Part shown: in pieces, positions 6,499 to 13,147 of the stretch | Numbering within the stretch: the first letter of the stretch is position 1 | Layout: every line of letters begins with the position of its first letter | NCBI GenBank assembly: GCA_903872875.1 | Contig: CAIQMJ010000874.1 | Span: 1 to 13,147 of the forward strand | Length of the DNA stretch: 13,147 nt | Source of the DNA: an uncultured Variovorax sp. | Lineage (GTDB): Bacteria > Pseudomonadota > Gammaproteobacteria > Burkholderiales > Burkholderiaceae_C | Reading direction: 5' to 3' | Position numbers and translations under genes: made by a program | Notes under the pieces: generated by a model | Databases searched by the model: none | Seen by the model: the letters and a program-made list of their open reading frames with translations, nothing else | Told to the model about the DNA's origin: nothing

Positions 6499-7161
6499 GT
6501 CATCGCCACGATGCGCACGCCGCACGACGGTCTGCTGCCGTCGTCCGACCGCCTTCGCCTGCTGCCGCTCGACGTCACCGATGCCGAAAGCATCCGCCGT
6601 TGCGTGGAGGCAGCGGGGCCGATCGACGCGCTCGTCAACAACGCAGGCGTCGGCCTGCTGGCACCGCTGGAAGGGATCGCGATGGCGAGTGCGCGCGAGG
6701 TCTTCGAGACCAACACACTCGGCACGATCGCGATGACGCAAGCCGTGTTGCCGCAGTTCAGGCAGCAGCGTGCGGGCGTGGTCGTCAACGTCACGTCGAG
6801 CGTCACGCTGATGCCGTTGCCCTTGCTTGCGGTCTACACCGGCAGCAAGGCAGCGGTGAATGCGTTCACGGAATCGCTCGCGCTGGAGCTGGCGCCGTTC
6901 GACGTCCGGATGCGCCTGGTGCTGCCCGGCCGCGCGCCCGGCACCCGCTTCGGCGACAACGCCCGCCGGCTGATGGGCGAGGGCGTGCACGAGGCCTACG
7001 CGGACTTCCAGCAGCGCGTGTTCGCCGGGGTGCGCGACACCAGCACGCCGGTCACGCATGCACAGGACGTTGCCGAGGCGGTGTGGCGCGCGGTGACCGA
7101 TCCGGCGGCGCCGATGCGGATTCCGGCAGGTGCCGATGCCGCTGCGCTGGCCGCGGCTTGA
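6499..7161 (+). pseudogene. Short-chain dehydrogenase/reductase relic lacking the nucleotide-binding N-terminus
   Basis: Starting at V-I-A-T-M-R-T-P (6499), the 220 remaining codons follow a classical SDR: L-D-V-T-D-A at the acidic turn, L-V-N-N-A-G-V-G (the N-N-A-G motif), the catalytic Ser region V-N-V-T-S-S-V-T, and Y-T-G-S-K as the Y-x-x-x-K active-site pair, ending at 7161. The missing part is the first 30 or so residues, which in SDRs hold the start codon, first beta strand and T-G-x-x-x-G-x-G loop that binds NAD(P). Upstream the same frame stays open into the antisense of the AraC relic. Automated calling would therefore give a chimeric protein of up to 399 aa starting at 5962; that long version is an artefact. 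The intact ancestor was probably a divergent AraC-SDR pair, with the regulator controlling the dehydrogenase. Without the Rossmann glycine loop it should be inactive. Confidence 0.82.
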
Positions 7162-7175
7162 GTCTCCGGCCGATG

Positions 7176-7214
7176 CATGCGTGCGGAGCGGCGTCGCATC
7201 TTGGTGCACGCATG
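7176..7214. other. 9-bp inverted repeat between the SDR relic and the enol-lactonase gene
   Basis: CATGCGTGC (7176-7184) and GCACGCATG (7206-7214) are perfect inverted copies 21 bases apart, starting 15 bases after the dehydrogenase relic stop. It could end transcription from the relic side or serve as a regulator site. A half-site AGTTAAG follows at 7223-7229 and equals part of the LysR-type repeat at 9235-9241. Function uncertain. Confidence 0.35.
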
Positions 7215-7272
7215 TGCCGCCAAGTTAAGGGCGCCGCACATTCCGGACAGCCTCGCCGCGCAACGCGCTTCG

Positions 7273-7278
7273 GATAAT
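7273..7278 (+). promoter_or_regulatory. Candidate -10 element upstream of the enol-lactonase gene
   Basis: GATAAT matches the -10 consensus at five of six positions, in an otherwise GC-rich stretch 33 bases before the chosen start at 7311. No good -35 lies 16-18 bases upstream, so any promoter here would be weak or activator dependent. It places transcription start near 7285, which favours the ATG at 7311 over the ATG at 7281. Confidence 0.3.
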
Positions 7279-7310
7279 TCATGCCAAGGAATTTCCGAAG
7301 GCGACCCCCG

Positions 7311-8099
7311 ATGAAGCAAGTGATCCAGACGGCGGATGAGGTATTCGACGTCACTCTCGAAGGCCCTGCGGATGCGCCGGTCGTGATGTTGTCCAACTCG
7401 CTCGGCACCCGCCATGCGATGTGGGACGCGCAAGCGGCCGCGCTGCGCGAGCGCTTCCGCGTGCTGCGCTACGACCCCCGCGGCTTCAGCGCGCAGAGTC
7501 AGGCCAGCGGCGACTTCAGCATCGCGCAGATGGGCGAGGACGCGGTCGCTCTGATGGACGCGCTCGGCATCGCGCAGGTGCACTGGTGCGGCATTTCGAT
7601 GGGCGGCGCGGTCGGCCTCTGGCTGCTGGCGAACCGGCCCGGGCGCATCGCCTCGGCGGTCATCGCCAACTCGGCGCCGTACTTCGGCGGACCGGCCAAC
7701 TGGGCACAGATCGAGTCGGTCCGCACGACCGGACTCGCGGGTGTGGCGGAGGGCTCGTCGCAACGCGTCTTCACGCCGGCCTTCCGTGCGGCGCGGCCGG
7801 ACATCGTCGAGTCCACCCGCGCACTGATCGCATCCGCGCCGGTCGGCGCGTGGGCCGGCTGCGCAGCCGCACTGCGCGACATGGACCTGCGCGGCACGCT
7901 CGGCGGCATCCGCCATCCCTTGCTGCTGATCGGCGGCACGGACGACCTCACCACGCCATGGACCGCCACGCTCGCCTTGTACGAGGACTTGCCGCACGCG
8001 CAGCTCCGTCGACTTCAGGCGGCCCATTTGTCCAACATCGAACAGGCCGACGCCTTCAACGCGGCGTTGCTGGACTTCCTGCCATCGAGTCGCGCATAA
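7311..8099 (+). CDS. pcaD: 3-oxoadipate enol-lactonase-like alpha/beta hydrolase (PcaD type)
   Basis: A 262-aa alpha/beta hydrolase. The ATG at 7311 is preceded by GAAGG 9 bases upstream; the earlier in-frame ATG at 7281 adds ten basic residues unlike the family start. The catalytic triad is visible: Ser96 in G-I-S-M-G-G, Asp211 in G-G-T-D-D, and His239 in A-A-H-L-S-N. N-S-L-G-T near residue 29, L-R-Y-D-P-R-G near 52 and A-A-L-R-D-M-D-L-R near 185 are typical of PcaD. That enzyme hydrolyses 3-oxoadipate enol-lactone to 3-oxoadipate in the beta-ketoadipate pathway for aromatic compounds. Departures: the common R-G-H-G-x-S is R-G-F-S here, and no other pca genes are adjacent, so a different ester or lactone substrate is possible. 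It stands alone on the plus strand between a wrecked region and a LysR gene; a hairpin follows the stop. Confidence 0.75.
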   Translation: MKQVIQTADEVFDVTLEGPADAPVVMLSNSLGTRHAMWDAQAAALRERFRVLRYDPRGFSAQSQASGDFSIAQMGEDAVALMDALGIAQVHWCGISMGGAVGLWLLANRPGRIASAVIANSAPYFGGPANWAQIESVRTTGLAGVAEGSSQRVFTPAFRAARPDIVESTRALIASAPVGAWAGCAAALRDMDLRGTLGGIRHPLLLIGGTDDLTTPWTATLALYEDLPHAQLRRLQAAHLSNIEQADAFNAALLDFLPSSRA

Positions 8100-8118
8100 A
8101 GACCCTCATGGCCGCCGG

Positions 8119-8135
8119 GCAAGCAACTTGCTTGC
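8119..8135. promoter_or_regulatory. 17-bp perfect palindrome (8-bp arms, one central base)
   Basis: GCAAGCAA, C, TTGCTTGC is perfectly symmetrical around base 8127. It lies 20 bases after the enol-lactonase stop and 84 bases before the LysR start. As a hairpin (6-bp stem, 5-base loop, then TTT at 8136-8138 after a shared T pair) it may be a weak terminator for the lactonase. As an intact palindrome it may be an operator for the LysR gene. It does not fit the T-N11-A LysR box. Confidence 0.55.
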
Positions 8136-8219
8136 TTTCGTGACCATGGCTATCGGATCGAATGAACCGGGCATGGCGCGTGGCGCCTCCCGGAGAGCGC
8201 CTCGCTGGAGCGCAATGCG

Positions 8220-9131
8220 ATGAATCTTCGGCAGGTCGAGGTCTTCAACGCGATCATGAGCACCGGCTCGATCAGCGACGCGGCGCGGCTTCTGCACGTG
8301 TCGGTGCCGGCCGTGAGCAGGGTGATGTCGCATACCGAAAGCCGCCTGGGCTTCCCGTTGTTCGAGCGGGTGAAGGGCCGCCTCTATCCCACGGCCGAAG
8401 CGCACCAGATGTACCAGGAGGTCGAGCTGGTGTATCGCGGCGTCAAGCGGCTAGACCGGCTCACCACCGAGCTGGCGGGCCGGCGCCACAGCATGGTCAG
8501 CATTGCGGCCAGCCCCAGCATCGGCCAGATGCTGGTGCCGCTGGCCATCGCGTATTTCCGCAACGGCAATCCCGATGTCCGTGTGCATTTCCAGTGCCTG
8601 AACCACGAGCACCTGAAGGAGCGGATGCTGACCGGGCAGGTCGATGTCGGCGTGTCGATCCTGCCGATGAACCATCCGAATCTCGAGACCACGCCGATCG
8701 CGCGCGGCCGGCTGGTCTGCGTGTGTCCGCCCAAGCATCCGTTCGCGAAGAAGAAGCAGATCACCGTGCGCGACCTGCACGACCAGCCGCTCATCACCTA
8801 TCCACGCGACACGCCCTTCGGCCTGCGCATCGAGAACCTCTTCGCCGAATATGACGACGTGCCGATGACCGCGATGGAAGTCGGTTCGCCGCAGAACGCC
8901 TGCGCGCTGGTGCATGCCGGCGCGGGCATCGCGCTGGTCGACGAGTACTCGCTGCTGGGCTGGCCGATGGGCGACTTCATGGTGGTCGCGGTGGAAGACG
9001 CGCCGCCCATCGTCGCGGACCTGGTGCGGCTGCGCACGGGTTCGTCCTCACCCGCGTCGCAGGCCTTCACACGCGCGCTGCGCAGCGTGCTGCTCGAACG
9101 CAATCTCGCGCTGCTCACGCAGGACGCCTGA
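8220..9131 (+). CDS. LysR-family transcriptional regulator
   Basis: A 303-aa LysR regulator. The N-terminus has the winged helix-turn-helix at about residues 1-60 (M-N-L-R-Q-V-E-V-F-N-A-I-M, then S-I-S-D-A-A-R-L-L-H-V-S-V-P-A-V-S-R-V and L-F-E-R-V-K-G-R). A two-lobed ligand-binding domain follows from about residue 90 (V-S-I-A-A-S-P-S-I-G start, G-A-G-I-A-L-V-D-E near the end). The start at 8220 has GGAG 9 bases upstream; another ATG at 8215 is in a different frame. The N-terminus resembles regulators of opine and amino-acid use such as OccR/NocR; this is impression, not alignment. It lies directly upstream of and codirectional with a peptide-type ABC importer, and a LysR-box inverted repeat sits in the gap. 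It probably controls that operon in response to the transported compound. Confidence 0.92.
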   Translation: MNLRQVEVFNAIMSTGSISDAARLLHVSVPAVSRVMSHTESRLGFPLFERVKGRLYPTAEAHQMYQEVELVYRGVKRLDRLTTELAGRRHSMVSIAASPSIGQMLVPLAIAYFRNGNPDVRVHFQCLNHEHLKERMLTGQVDVGVSILPMNHPNLETTPIARGRLVCVCPPKHPFAKKKQITVRDLHDQPLITYPRDTPFGLRIENLFAEYDDVPMTAMEVGSPQNACALVHAGAGIALVDEYSLLGWPMGDFMVVAVEDAPPIVADLVRLRTGSSSPASQAFTRALRSVLLERNLALLTQDA

Positions 9132-9148
9132 GTCGCACCGCATCGCAC

Positions 9149-9160
9149 CGCACCGGTGCG
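9149..9160. other. 12-bp perfect palindrome after the LysR gene
   Basis: CGCACCGGTGCG begins 17 bases after the LysR stop and is preceded by repeated CGCACCGCA-like units (9134-9151). There is no T-run. It might help end LysR transcription, but could also be chance in GC-rich DNA. Confidence 0.3.
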
Positions 9161-9222
9161 CCTTCAGGCATGCGATCGCCTGCGGCGTGCGGACGCTCCC
9201 AACCTGCGCCATATCGTGCGCC

Positions 9223-9243
9223 GTCTTAACTTCCAGTTAAGAC
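9223..9243. promoter_or_regulatory. Probable LysR binding site: perfect 9-bp inverted repeat with T-N11-A core
   Basis: GTCTTAACT (9223-9231) and AGTTAAGAC (9235-9243) are perfect inverted copies around TCC. The inner part, from T9227 to A9239, fits the T-N11-A box of LysR regulators. It is markedly AT-richer than its surroundings. It lies 91 bases after the LysR gene and 105 bases before the binding-protein start. Its centre is at about -64 from the transcription start predicted from the -35/-10 pair downstream, the usual place for a LysR recognition site. Confidence 0.65.
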
Positions 9244-9261
9244 CGGGCCACGACAGCGAAC

Positions 9262-9290
9262 ACGACAAAAGCGCGTGCGGCCAAAACAAT
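9262..9290 (+). promoter_or_regulatory. Candidate sigma-70 promoter of the ABC importer operon
   Basis: ACGACA (9262-9267) and AACAAT (9285-9290) are separated by 17 bases; each matches the consensus at four of six positions. This predicts a start near 9297 and a leader of about 50 bases. Weak boxes are usual for activator-dependent promoters, and the spacing to the inverted repeat at 9223-9243 is what makes the pair credible. Confidence 0.4.
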
Positions 9291-9348
9291 GGGCGTCGGA
9301 CACAGGGACTTCCCTCTTCACCGACTCGATCACCCAAGGTTCGCACTC

Positions 9349-11013
9349 ATGGCCATCCACGCACTCCCGTTCTCTTCCTCCCACCGGAGATTCCGACCCG
9401 GCGCGCTGGCGTCGGGTGTCGCCCTGGCGCTCGCCGCGTTCTGCGCTCATGCGGCCGACGGTCCGGTGCTGCGCTACGGCATCGAGATGGAACTCGCCAC
9501 GCTCGACCCGGTCCGCGTCTCGAACAACTGGGAGACCATGGCTGCGGTCAATCTGTACGACACGCTGGTGTTTCCCGATGTGGCGAAGGGCCTGGTGCCG
9601 CGCATCGCCGAATCGTGGCAGGTGTCGGCCGACCGCAAGACCTACACCTTCAAGCTGCGCAAGGACCTGCGCTTCCACGACGACACACCGATCACCGCCG
9701 AGGACGTGGCCTTCTCGATGAAGCGCACGCTGACGCTGCCCGGCCTGGTCGGCGGCTACCTGCGGCAGGTCGATGCGGACAGGATCGCCATCGTCGACCC
9801 CGCTACGGTGCGCTTCGAGCTCAAGCAGCCCGACCCGGCCTTCATGCGCGCGCTGCTGCACATGAAGGTGCTCAACAAGAAGCTCGTGCTGGCCAACAAG
9901 GCCGAAGGCACGTACGGCGAATTCGGTGACTACGGCGTCAAGTACCTGATGACGCACGACGCCGGCTCCGGCCCGTTCATGCTGACCGAGTTCCGCCCGT
10001 CCGAAGGCGCGACGATGGCGCGCTTCGACAAGTACCCCTTCGTCAAGTGGAAAGCCAATTCGCCGGCGGCCATCCAGCTGCAGATCATTCCCGAGGCCGT
10101 CACCAACGTCACCAAGCTGCGCGCGGGTGAGCTCGACGCCGGCCCGATCTCTCTGTCGCCGCAGATCCTCAAGCCGATCGAGGGCGACGCCAACATGGTG
10201 GTCGAGAAGCACGCGCAGCTCGCGACCTACTACGTGACGATGAACAACACGAAGCCGCCGATGGACGACGTGCACGTGCGCCGCGCCATCTCCTACGCCT
10301 ACGACGCGAACACGGTGATGAACCGCATCCTGGCCGGCGGTACGCCGGTGCGCGGCCCGGTGCCGGCGCAGCTGCTGGGCAAGTGCGACAACATCCCGGG
10401 CTACGAGTTCAGCCTGGACAAGGCCAAGGCCGAACTCGCGAAGTCGAAGTACACCGCCGATCAGCTCAAGGCCTTTTCGATGGACATCGCCGCGGTGTCG
10501 TCCAGCGAGACCTTCAAGAACATCGGCCTGCTGCTGTCGACCAACCTGAAGAAGATCGGCCTGAACGCGCAGGTCAAGCCGGTGCGCTGGGCCGACATCG
10601 TGCAGGCCCAGACCAAGCCGGAGTCGGCCTACGACTTCGCGATCTACTACGACTCGGCACGCCTCGGCCATCCGAGCCAGCTGATGATGTATTACACGAA
10701 GGCCGGATGGGGCGCGGCCTACCCGGGCGGCGGCATCTACTGGCGCAGCGACAAGGTCGACGAACTGATGGCGCAGGCCGCGCAGCAGGACGACAGCAGC
10801 GACGCGCAGAAGGCGCTGTACTGCGAGGCCGACAAGGTGATCGCCGCCGACGCGCCGGCCATCTTCTCGCACACCGCATTGCGCACGCTGCCGCACTGGA
10901 AGTACCTGACGGGCTTCAAGGCCGACGCCGGCGCGCCTTTCTTCGACCTGCGCTTCGAGACCTACGAGTTCGACCTGAAGAGCCCGAGCTACCTCAAGAA
11001 CCATGCGCAGTGA
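9349..11013 (+). CDS. ABC transporter periplasmic solute-binding protein, family 5 (DppA/OppA type)
   Basis: A 554-aa secreted binding protein. The start at 9349 has AAGG 9 bases upstream and gives a normal signal peptide: a basic R-R-F-R segment, a hydrophobic stretch (about 19-32), and cleavage after A-H-A near residue 35. The frame is open further up to an ATG at 9289, which would spoil the signal peptide. Family 5 landmarks: L-D-P-V-R near the mature start, L-Y-D-T-L-V, a L-V-P-R-I-A-E-S-W block, then T-Y-T-F-K-L-R-K-D-L-R-F-H-D and I-T-A-E-D-V-A-F-S. Later come V-R-R-A-I-S-Y-A and a C-terminal region rich in aromatic residues. It delivers peptides, opines or similar ligands to the permeases encoded downstream. 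The substrate cannot be read from sequence. First gene of the transporter operon; 59 bases separate it from the first permease. Confidence 0.93.
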   Translation: MAIHALPFSSSHRRFRPGALASGVALALAAFCAHAADGPVLRYGIEMELATLDPVRVSNNWETMAAVNLYDTLVFPDVAKGLVPRIAESWQVSADRKTYTFKLRKDLRFHDDTPITAEDVAFSMKRTLTLPGLVGGYLRQVDADRIAIVDPATVRFELKQPDPAFMRALLHMKVLNKKLVLANKAEGTYGEFGDYGVKYLMTHDAGSGPFMLTEFRPSEGATMARFDKYPFVKWKANSPAAIQLQIIPEAVTNVTKLRAGELDAGPISLSPQILKPIEGDANMVVEKHAQLATYYVTMNNTKPPMDDVHVRRAISYAYDANTVMNRILAGGTPVRGPVPAQLLGKCDNIPGYEFSLDKAKAELAKSKYTADQLKAFSMDIAAVSSSETFKNIGLLLSTNLKKIGLNAQVKPVRWADIVQAQTKPESAYDFAIYYDSARLGHPSQLMMYYTKAGWGAAYPGGGIYWRSDKVDELMAQAAQQDDSSDAQKALYCEADKVIAADAPAIFSHTALRTLPHWKYLTGFKADAGAPFFDLRFETYEFDLKSPSYLKNHAQ

Positions 11014-11072
11014 TCCGGCCTCGACCGTTGTCGTTGCGGAGCCAGACCTGTCATTGAGCGGACGCTGAGCCC

Positions 11073-12071
11073 ATGCGATTCTTCGAACGACTCACGCACA
11101 TGCTGATCGTCCTGGTCGGCGTGTCGCTGCTGATGTTCATGCTGGTGCGCGCGCTGCCGGGCGACCCGGTGGCCGCCGCGCTGGGCGAAGGCGTGGCACG
11201 CGAGCAGGTCGAGAAGCTGCGCGTCGAGCTGGGCATGGACCGTTCGCTGCCGGTCCAGTACGTGAACTACCTGAGGGACCTGGCGCAGGGCCGCTTCGGC
11301 CGCTCGCTCACCGAGTCCCGCGACGTTGGCGAGATCATCCGCGAGCGGCTGCCGGCCACACTCGAACTGGTGCTCGCCGCACTGGCGATTGCCGTGATCG
11401 TCGGGTTGCCGCTCGGTGTGCTGTCGGCGGTCAAGCGCAACAAGCCGGTGGACCACGTGCTGCGCATCGTGTCGCTCAGCGGCGTGTCGTTTCCGGAATT
11501 CTGGGCGGCCCTGATGCTGCAGCTGATCTTCGGTGCCTGGCTCGCGCTGCTGCCGATCACCGGGCGGCTGAGCGGACCGCCGCCGGCCGACATCACCGGC
11601 CTCTTCCTGCTCGACAGCCTGTTGACGCTGAACGGCGCCGCGTTCTGGGACGCGCTGCGCCACATCGTTGCGCCGGCCCTCGTGCTGGCGCTCGGGCCGA
11701 TGACCAACATCGCGCGCATGGTGCGCAGCGCGATGCTCGACGAGCTGGCCAAGCCCTATCCGGCGCTGAGCCGCGCGATCGGCATCCACCCGTTCATCGT
11801 GAACGCGAAGTACGTGCTGCGCAATGCGTTCTCGTCGACGCTCACCGTGATCGGCTTTCTCTTCCCGCTGATGATCGGCGGCGCCTTCGTGGTGGAGAAC
11901 GTGTTCGCCTGGCCCGGCATCGCCCGCTTCGGCGCGAGTGCCATCGTCTCGAACGACTACAACGCGGTGGTCGGCATCACGCTCGTGGTGTGCCTGTTCG
12001 TGGTGGTCATCAACTTCGTGGTGGACGAGCTGTATGCGGTACTCGATCCGCGCATCCGGCTGGAACGTTGA
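11073..12071 (+). CDS. ABC transporter permease, DppB/OppB type
   Basis: A 332-aa inner-membrane permease with about six hydrophobic segments. The N-terminus is the DppB type (M-R-F-F-E-R-L then a long hydrophobic helix, followed by R-A-L-P-G-D-P). G-R-F-G-R-S-L and L-P-A-T-L-E-L are typical of the family. The ATPase-contacting EAA loop lies at about residues 225-250 (D-E-L-A-K-P-Y ... A-I-G-I-H ... K-Y-V-L-R-N-A). The C-terminus has V-V-D-E-L-Y-A-V-L-D-P-R-I-R. Together with the next gene it forms the heterodimeric channel. No good Shine-Dalgarno is seen: the ATG at 11073 follows CTGAGCCC, almost the same leader as the second permease. The two permease genes are 4 bases apart. Confidence 0.94.
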   Translation: MRFFERLTHMLIVLVGVSLLMFMLVRALPGDPVAAALGEGVAREQVEKLRVELGMDRSLPVQYVNYLRDLAQGRFGRSLTESRDVGEIIRERLPATLELVLAALAIAVIVGLPLGVLSAVKRNKPVDHVLRIVSLSGVSFPEFWAALMLQLIFGAWLALLPITGRLSGPPPADITGLFLLDSLLTLNGAAFWDALRHIVAPALVLALGPMTNIARMVRSAMLDELAKPYPALSRAIGIHPFIVNAKYVLRNAFSSTLTVIGFLFPLMIGGAFVVENVFAWPGIARFGASAIVSNDYNAVVGITLVVCLFVVVINFVVDELYAVLDPRIRLER

Positions 12072-12075
12072 GCCC

Positions 12076-12996
12076 ATGAACACCTCCACCTCCACCTCCG
12101 CGTCTGCACCGACCGAGACCACGGCGGCCTTCGTCGATGCCGAGGCGCCGGTGCGCAAGACCGGCTTCGCCCGCGGCTGGCAGCGCTTCAAGCGCAACCG
12201 GCTCGCGCTGATCGGTGCCGTGACGCTCGTCGTGATGCTGGTGATCGCGCTGCTGGCGCCGTGGATCGCGCCGTACCCCGACGACATCGCGGACGCCGTC
12301 AACTTCGACGTGCTGCTCTCCGCGCCGAGCTGGCAGCACTGGATGGGCACCGACGAGGCCGGCCGCGACGTGCTGACCCGCGTGATGTACGGCGCCCGCC
12401 TGTCTTTCACGATGGTGGCGATCGTGCTGACCATCGCGGTCGTGATCGGCGTGCCGGTCGGCCTGTTCGCCGGCTACTTCGGCGGCCGTGTCGAACAGGT
12501 GCTGATGCGCATCACCGACATCTTCTCGGCGATCCCGGCGCTGGTGCTGGCACTGGCCATCACCGTGGTGCTCGGCCCGAGCCTGAGCAACGCGATGATC
12601 GCGCTGGGCTTCGTGTGGTGGCGCGGCTTTGCGCGCATCGCGCACGGCCGCACGCTGTCGATCAAGCAGGAGAACTTCGTGACCGTGGCGCGCACGCTGG
12701 GCGCGTCGCACCTGCACATCATGTTCCGCGAGATCCTGCCGAACATTCGGTCTTCGCTGCTGGTGTCGCTGTCGCTCAATGCGGGCTACGCGATCCTGGT
12801 CGGCACCTCGCTGAGCTTCCTGGGCGCCGGCGCCAGGCCACCCGCGGCCGAGTGGGGCTTGATGGTGTCGACCAGCCGGCATTACCTGCCCGACGCCTGG
12901 TGGGCCTCGCTGTTTCCCGGCATCGCCATCTTCATCGTCGTGATGAGCTTCAATCTGCTGGGCGACGGCCTGCGCGACTTCCTGGGGGAAGACTGA
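12076..12996 (+). CDS. ABC transporter permease, DppC/OppC type
   Basis: A 306-aa inner-membrane permease. A Thr/Ser-rich cytoplasmic N-terminus of about 20 residues precedes the OppC_N segment (F-K-R-N-R-L-A-L-I-G and a long hydrophobic helix to A-P-W-I-A-P-Y). Then come H-W-M-G-T-D-E-A-G-R-D-V-L-T-R, typical of DppC, and the EAA loop (A-R-T-L-G-A-S-H ... R-E-I-L-P-N-I, about residues 208-228). The C-terminal N-L-L-G-D-G-L-R-D is the family ending. The chosen start at 12076 follows TTGAGCCC, with the previous stop 4 bases away; an upstream extension to 11938 is antisense-like shadow reading through the first permease. The stop overlaps the ATPase start by one base, so translation is coupled. 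Confidence 0.94.
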   Translation: MNTSTSTSASAPTETTAAFVDAEAPVRKTGFARGWQRFKRNRLALIGAVTLVVMLVIALLAPWIAPYPDDIADAVNFDVLLSAPSWQHWMGTDEAGRDVLTRVMYGARLSFTMVAIVLTIAVVIGVPVGLFAGYFGGRVEQVLMRITDIFSAIPALVLALAITVVLGPSLSNAMIALGFVWWRGFARIAHGRTLSIKQENFVTVARTLGASHLHIMFREILPNIRSSLLVSLSLNAGYAILVGTSLSFLGAGARPPAAEWGLMVSTSRHYLPDAWWASLFPGIAIFIVVMSFNLLGDGLRDFLGED

Positions 12997-13147
12997 TGGA
13001 CGACACGCAAGCCATCGTCTCGATCGAGCAGCTGTCGCTCGACTTCATGACGCTGGACGGCCGCGAGCAGGTGCTGCGCAACGTCAACCTGCGCATCCAA
13101 CCGGGCGAGATCGTCGGGCTGGTGGGGGAGAGCGGTTGCGGCAAGAG
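12996..13147 (+). CDS. ABC transporter ATP-binding protein, DppD type, N-terminal part (cut by window end)
   Basis: The first 50 codons of an ABC ATPase. The ATG overlaps the permease stop (TGATG) and GGGGGA lies 6 bases upstream, a good ribosome site. The sequence reads I-V-S-I-E-Q-L-S-L-D-F for the first strand, then V-L-R-N-V-N-L-R-I-Q-P-G-E-I-V-G-L-V. The Walker A loop G-E-S-G-C-G-K begins at residue 44, right at the window edge. G-E-S-G-C-G-K-S is characteristic of oligopeptide-type importers. It would power the importer encoded upstream; a second ATPase (DppF type) is expected beyond the window. Confidence 0.93.
   Translation, partial: MDDTQAIVSIEQLSLDFMTLDGREQVLRNVNLRIQPGEIVGLVGESGCGK

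Noticed and set aside
5962..7161. A 399-codon plus-strand frame read as one full SDR protein
   Set aside because: Its first 179 codons are antisense to recognisable AraC domains and have no SDR character; only 6499-7161 aligns in style with an SDR.
9226..11004. A 592-codon minus-strand frame opposite the binding protein
   Set aside because: Low-complexity Val/Arg/Gly/His composition typical of antisense to high-GC genes; the plus strand carries a full family 5 binding protein.
10989..12434. A 481-codon minus-strand frame opposite the permeases
   Set aside because: Antisense shadow rich in His/Arg/Gln; the plus-strand permeases have clear motifs and operon spacing.

Overview
The window is GC-rich, proteobacterial-type DNA. 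Gene content and protein style (FecR/TonB receptor signalling, LysR regulators, Dpp-type transporter, PcaD-like hydrolase) suggest a beta-proteobacterium of the order Burkholderiales, perhaps a Variovorax/Comamonadaceae relative. That placement is inferred from protein resemblance only. No RNA genes, CRISPR arrays, insertion sequences or phage genes were recognised.

Layout. (1) 1-4187, + strand: an iron-siderophore module made of the C-terminal end of a FecR anti-sigma regulator, a TonB-dependent siderophore receptor with an N-terminal signalling (STN) domain, and a PepSY-type inner-membrane protein whose start overlaps the receptor stop by one base. The PepSY reading frame runs through a 9-bp tandem repeat (nine copies) and then into the end of the convergent neighbour. 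(2) 4069-5262, - strand: a six-hairpin glycoside hydrolase of the GH100 / amylo-1,6-glucosidase type. (3) 5263-7161: a decaying segment. It holds an apparently intact ynfA-like membrane gene surrounded by three gene relics: an amidohydrolase collapsed to about 40 codons, an AraC-family regulator missing its N-terminus and half of its DNA-binding domain, and a short-chain dehydrogenase missing its nucleotide-binding N-terminus. The AraC and dehydrogenase relics meet head to head, as if one deletion removed both 5' ends and their shared promoter region. (4) 7311-8099, +: a PcaD-like enol-lactonase. (5) 8220-13147, +: a LysR regulator followed by a Dpp/Opp-type ABC importer (binding protein, two permeases and the first 50 codons of an ATPase). 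A perfect 9-bp inverted repeat containing a T-N11-A LysR box lies between the regulator and the binding protein, at about -64 from a plausible promoter.

How the parts work together. In region 1 the receptor binds a ferric siderophore and signals through its STN domain to FecR. It imports the complex with TonB, and the PepSY protein probably helps reduce or release the iron at the inner membrane. In region 5 the LysR protein probably controls the peptide/opine/amino-acid-type importer beside it.

I did not find a convincing new multi-gene system. The most unusual things are the cluster of deletion relics in region 3 and the repeat-encoded tail on the PepSY protein.
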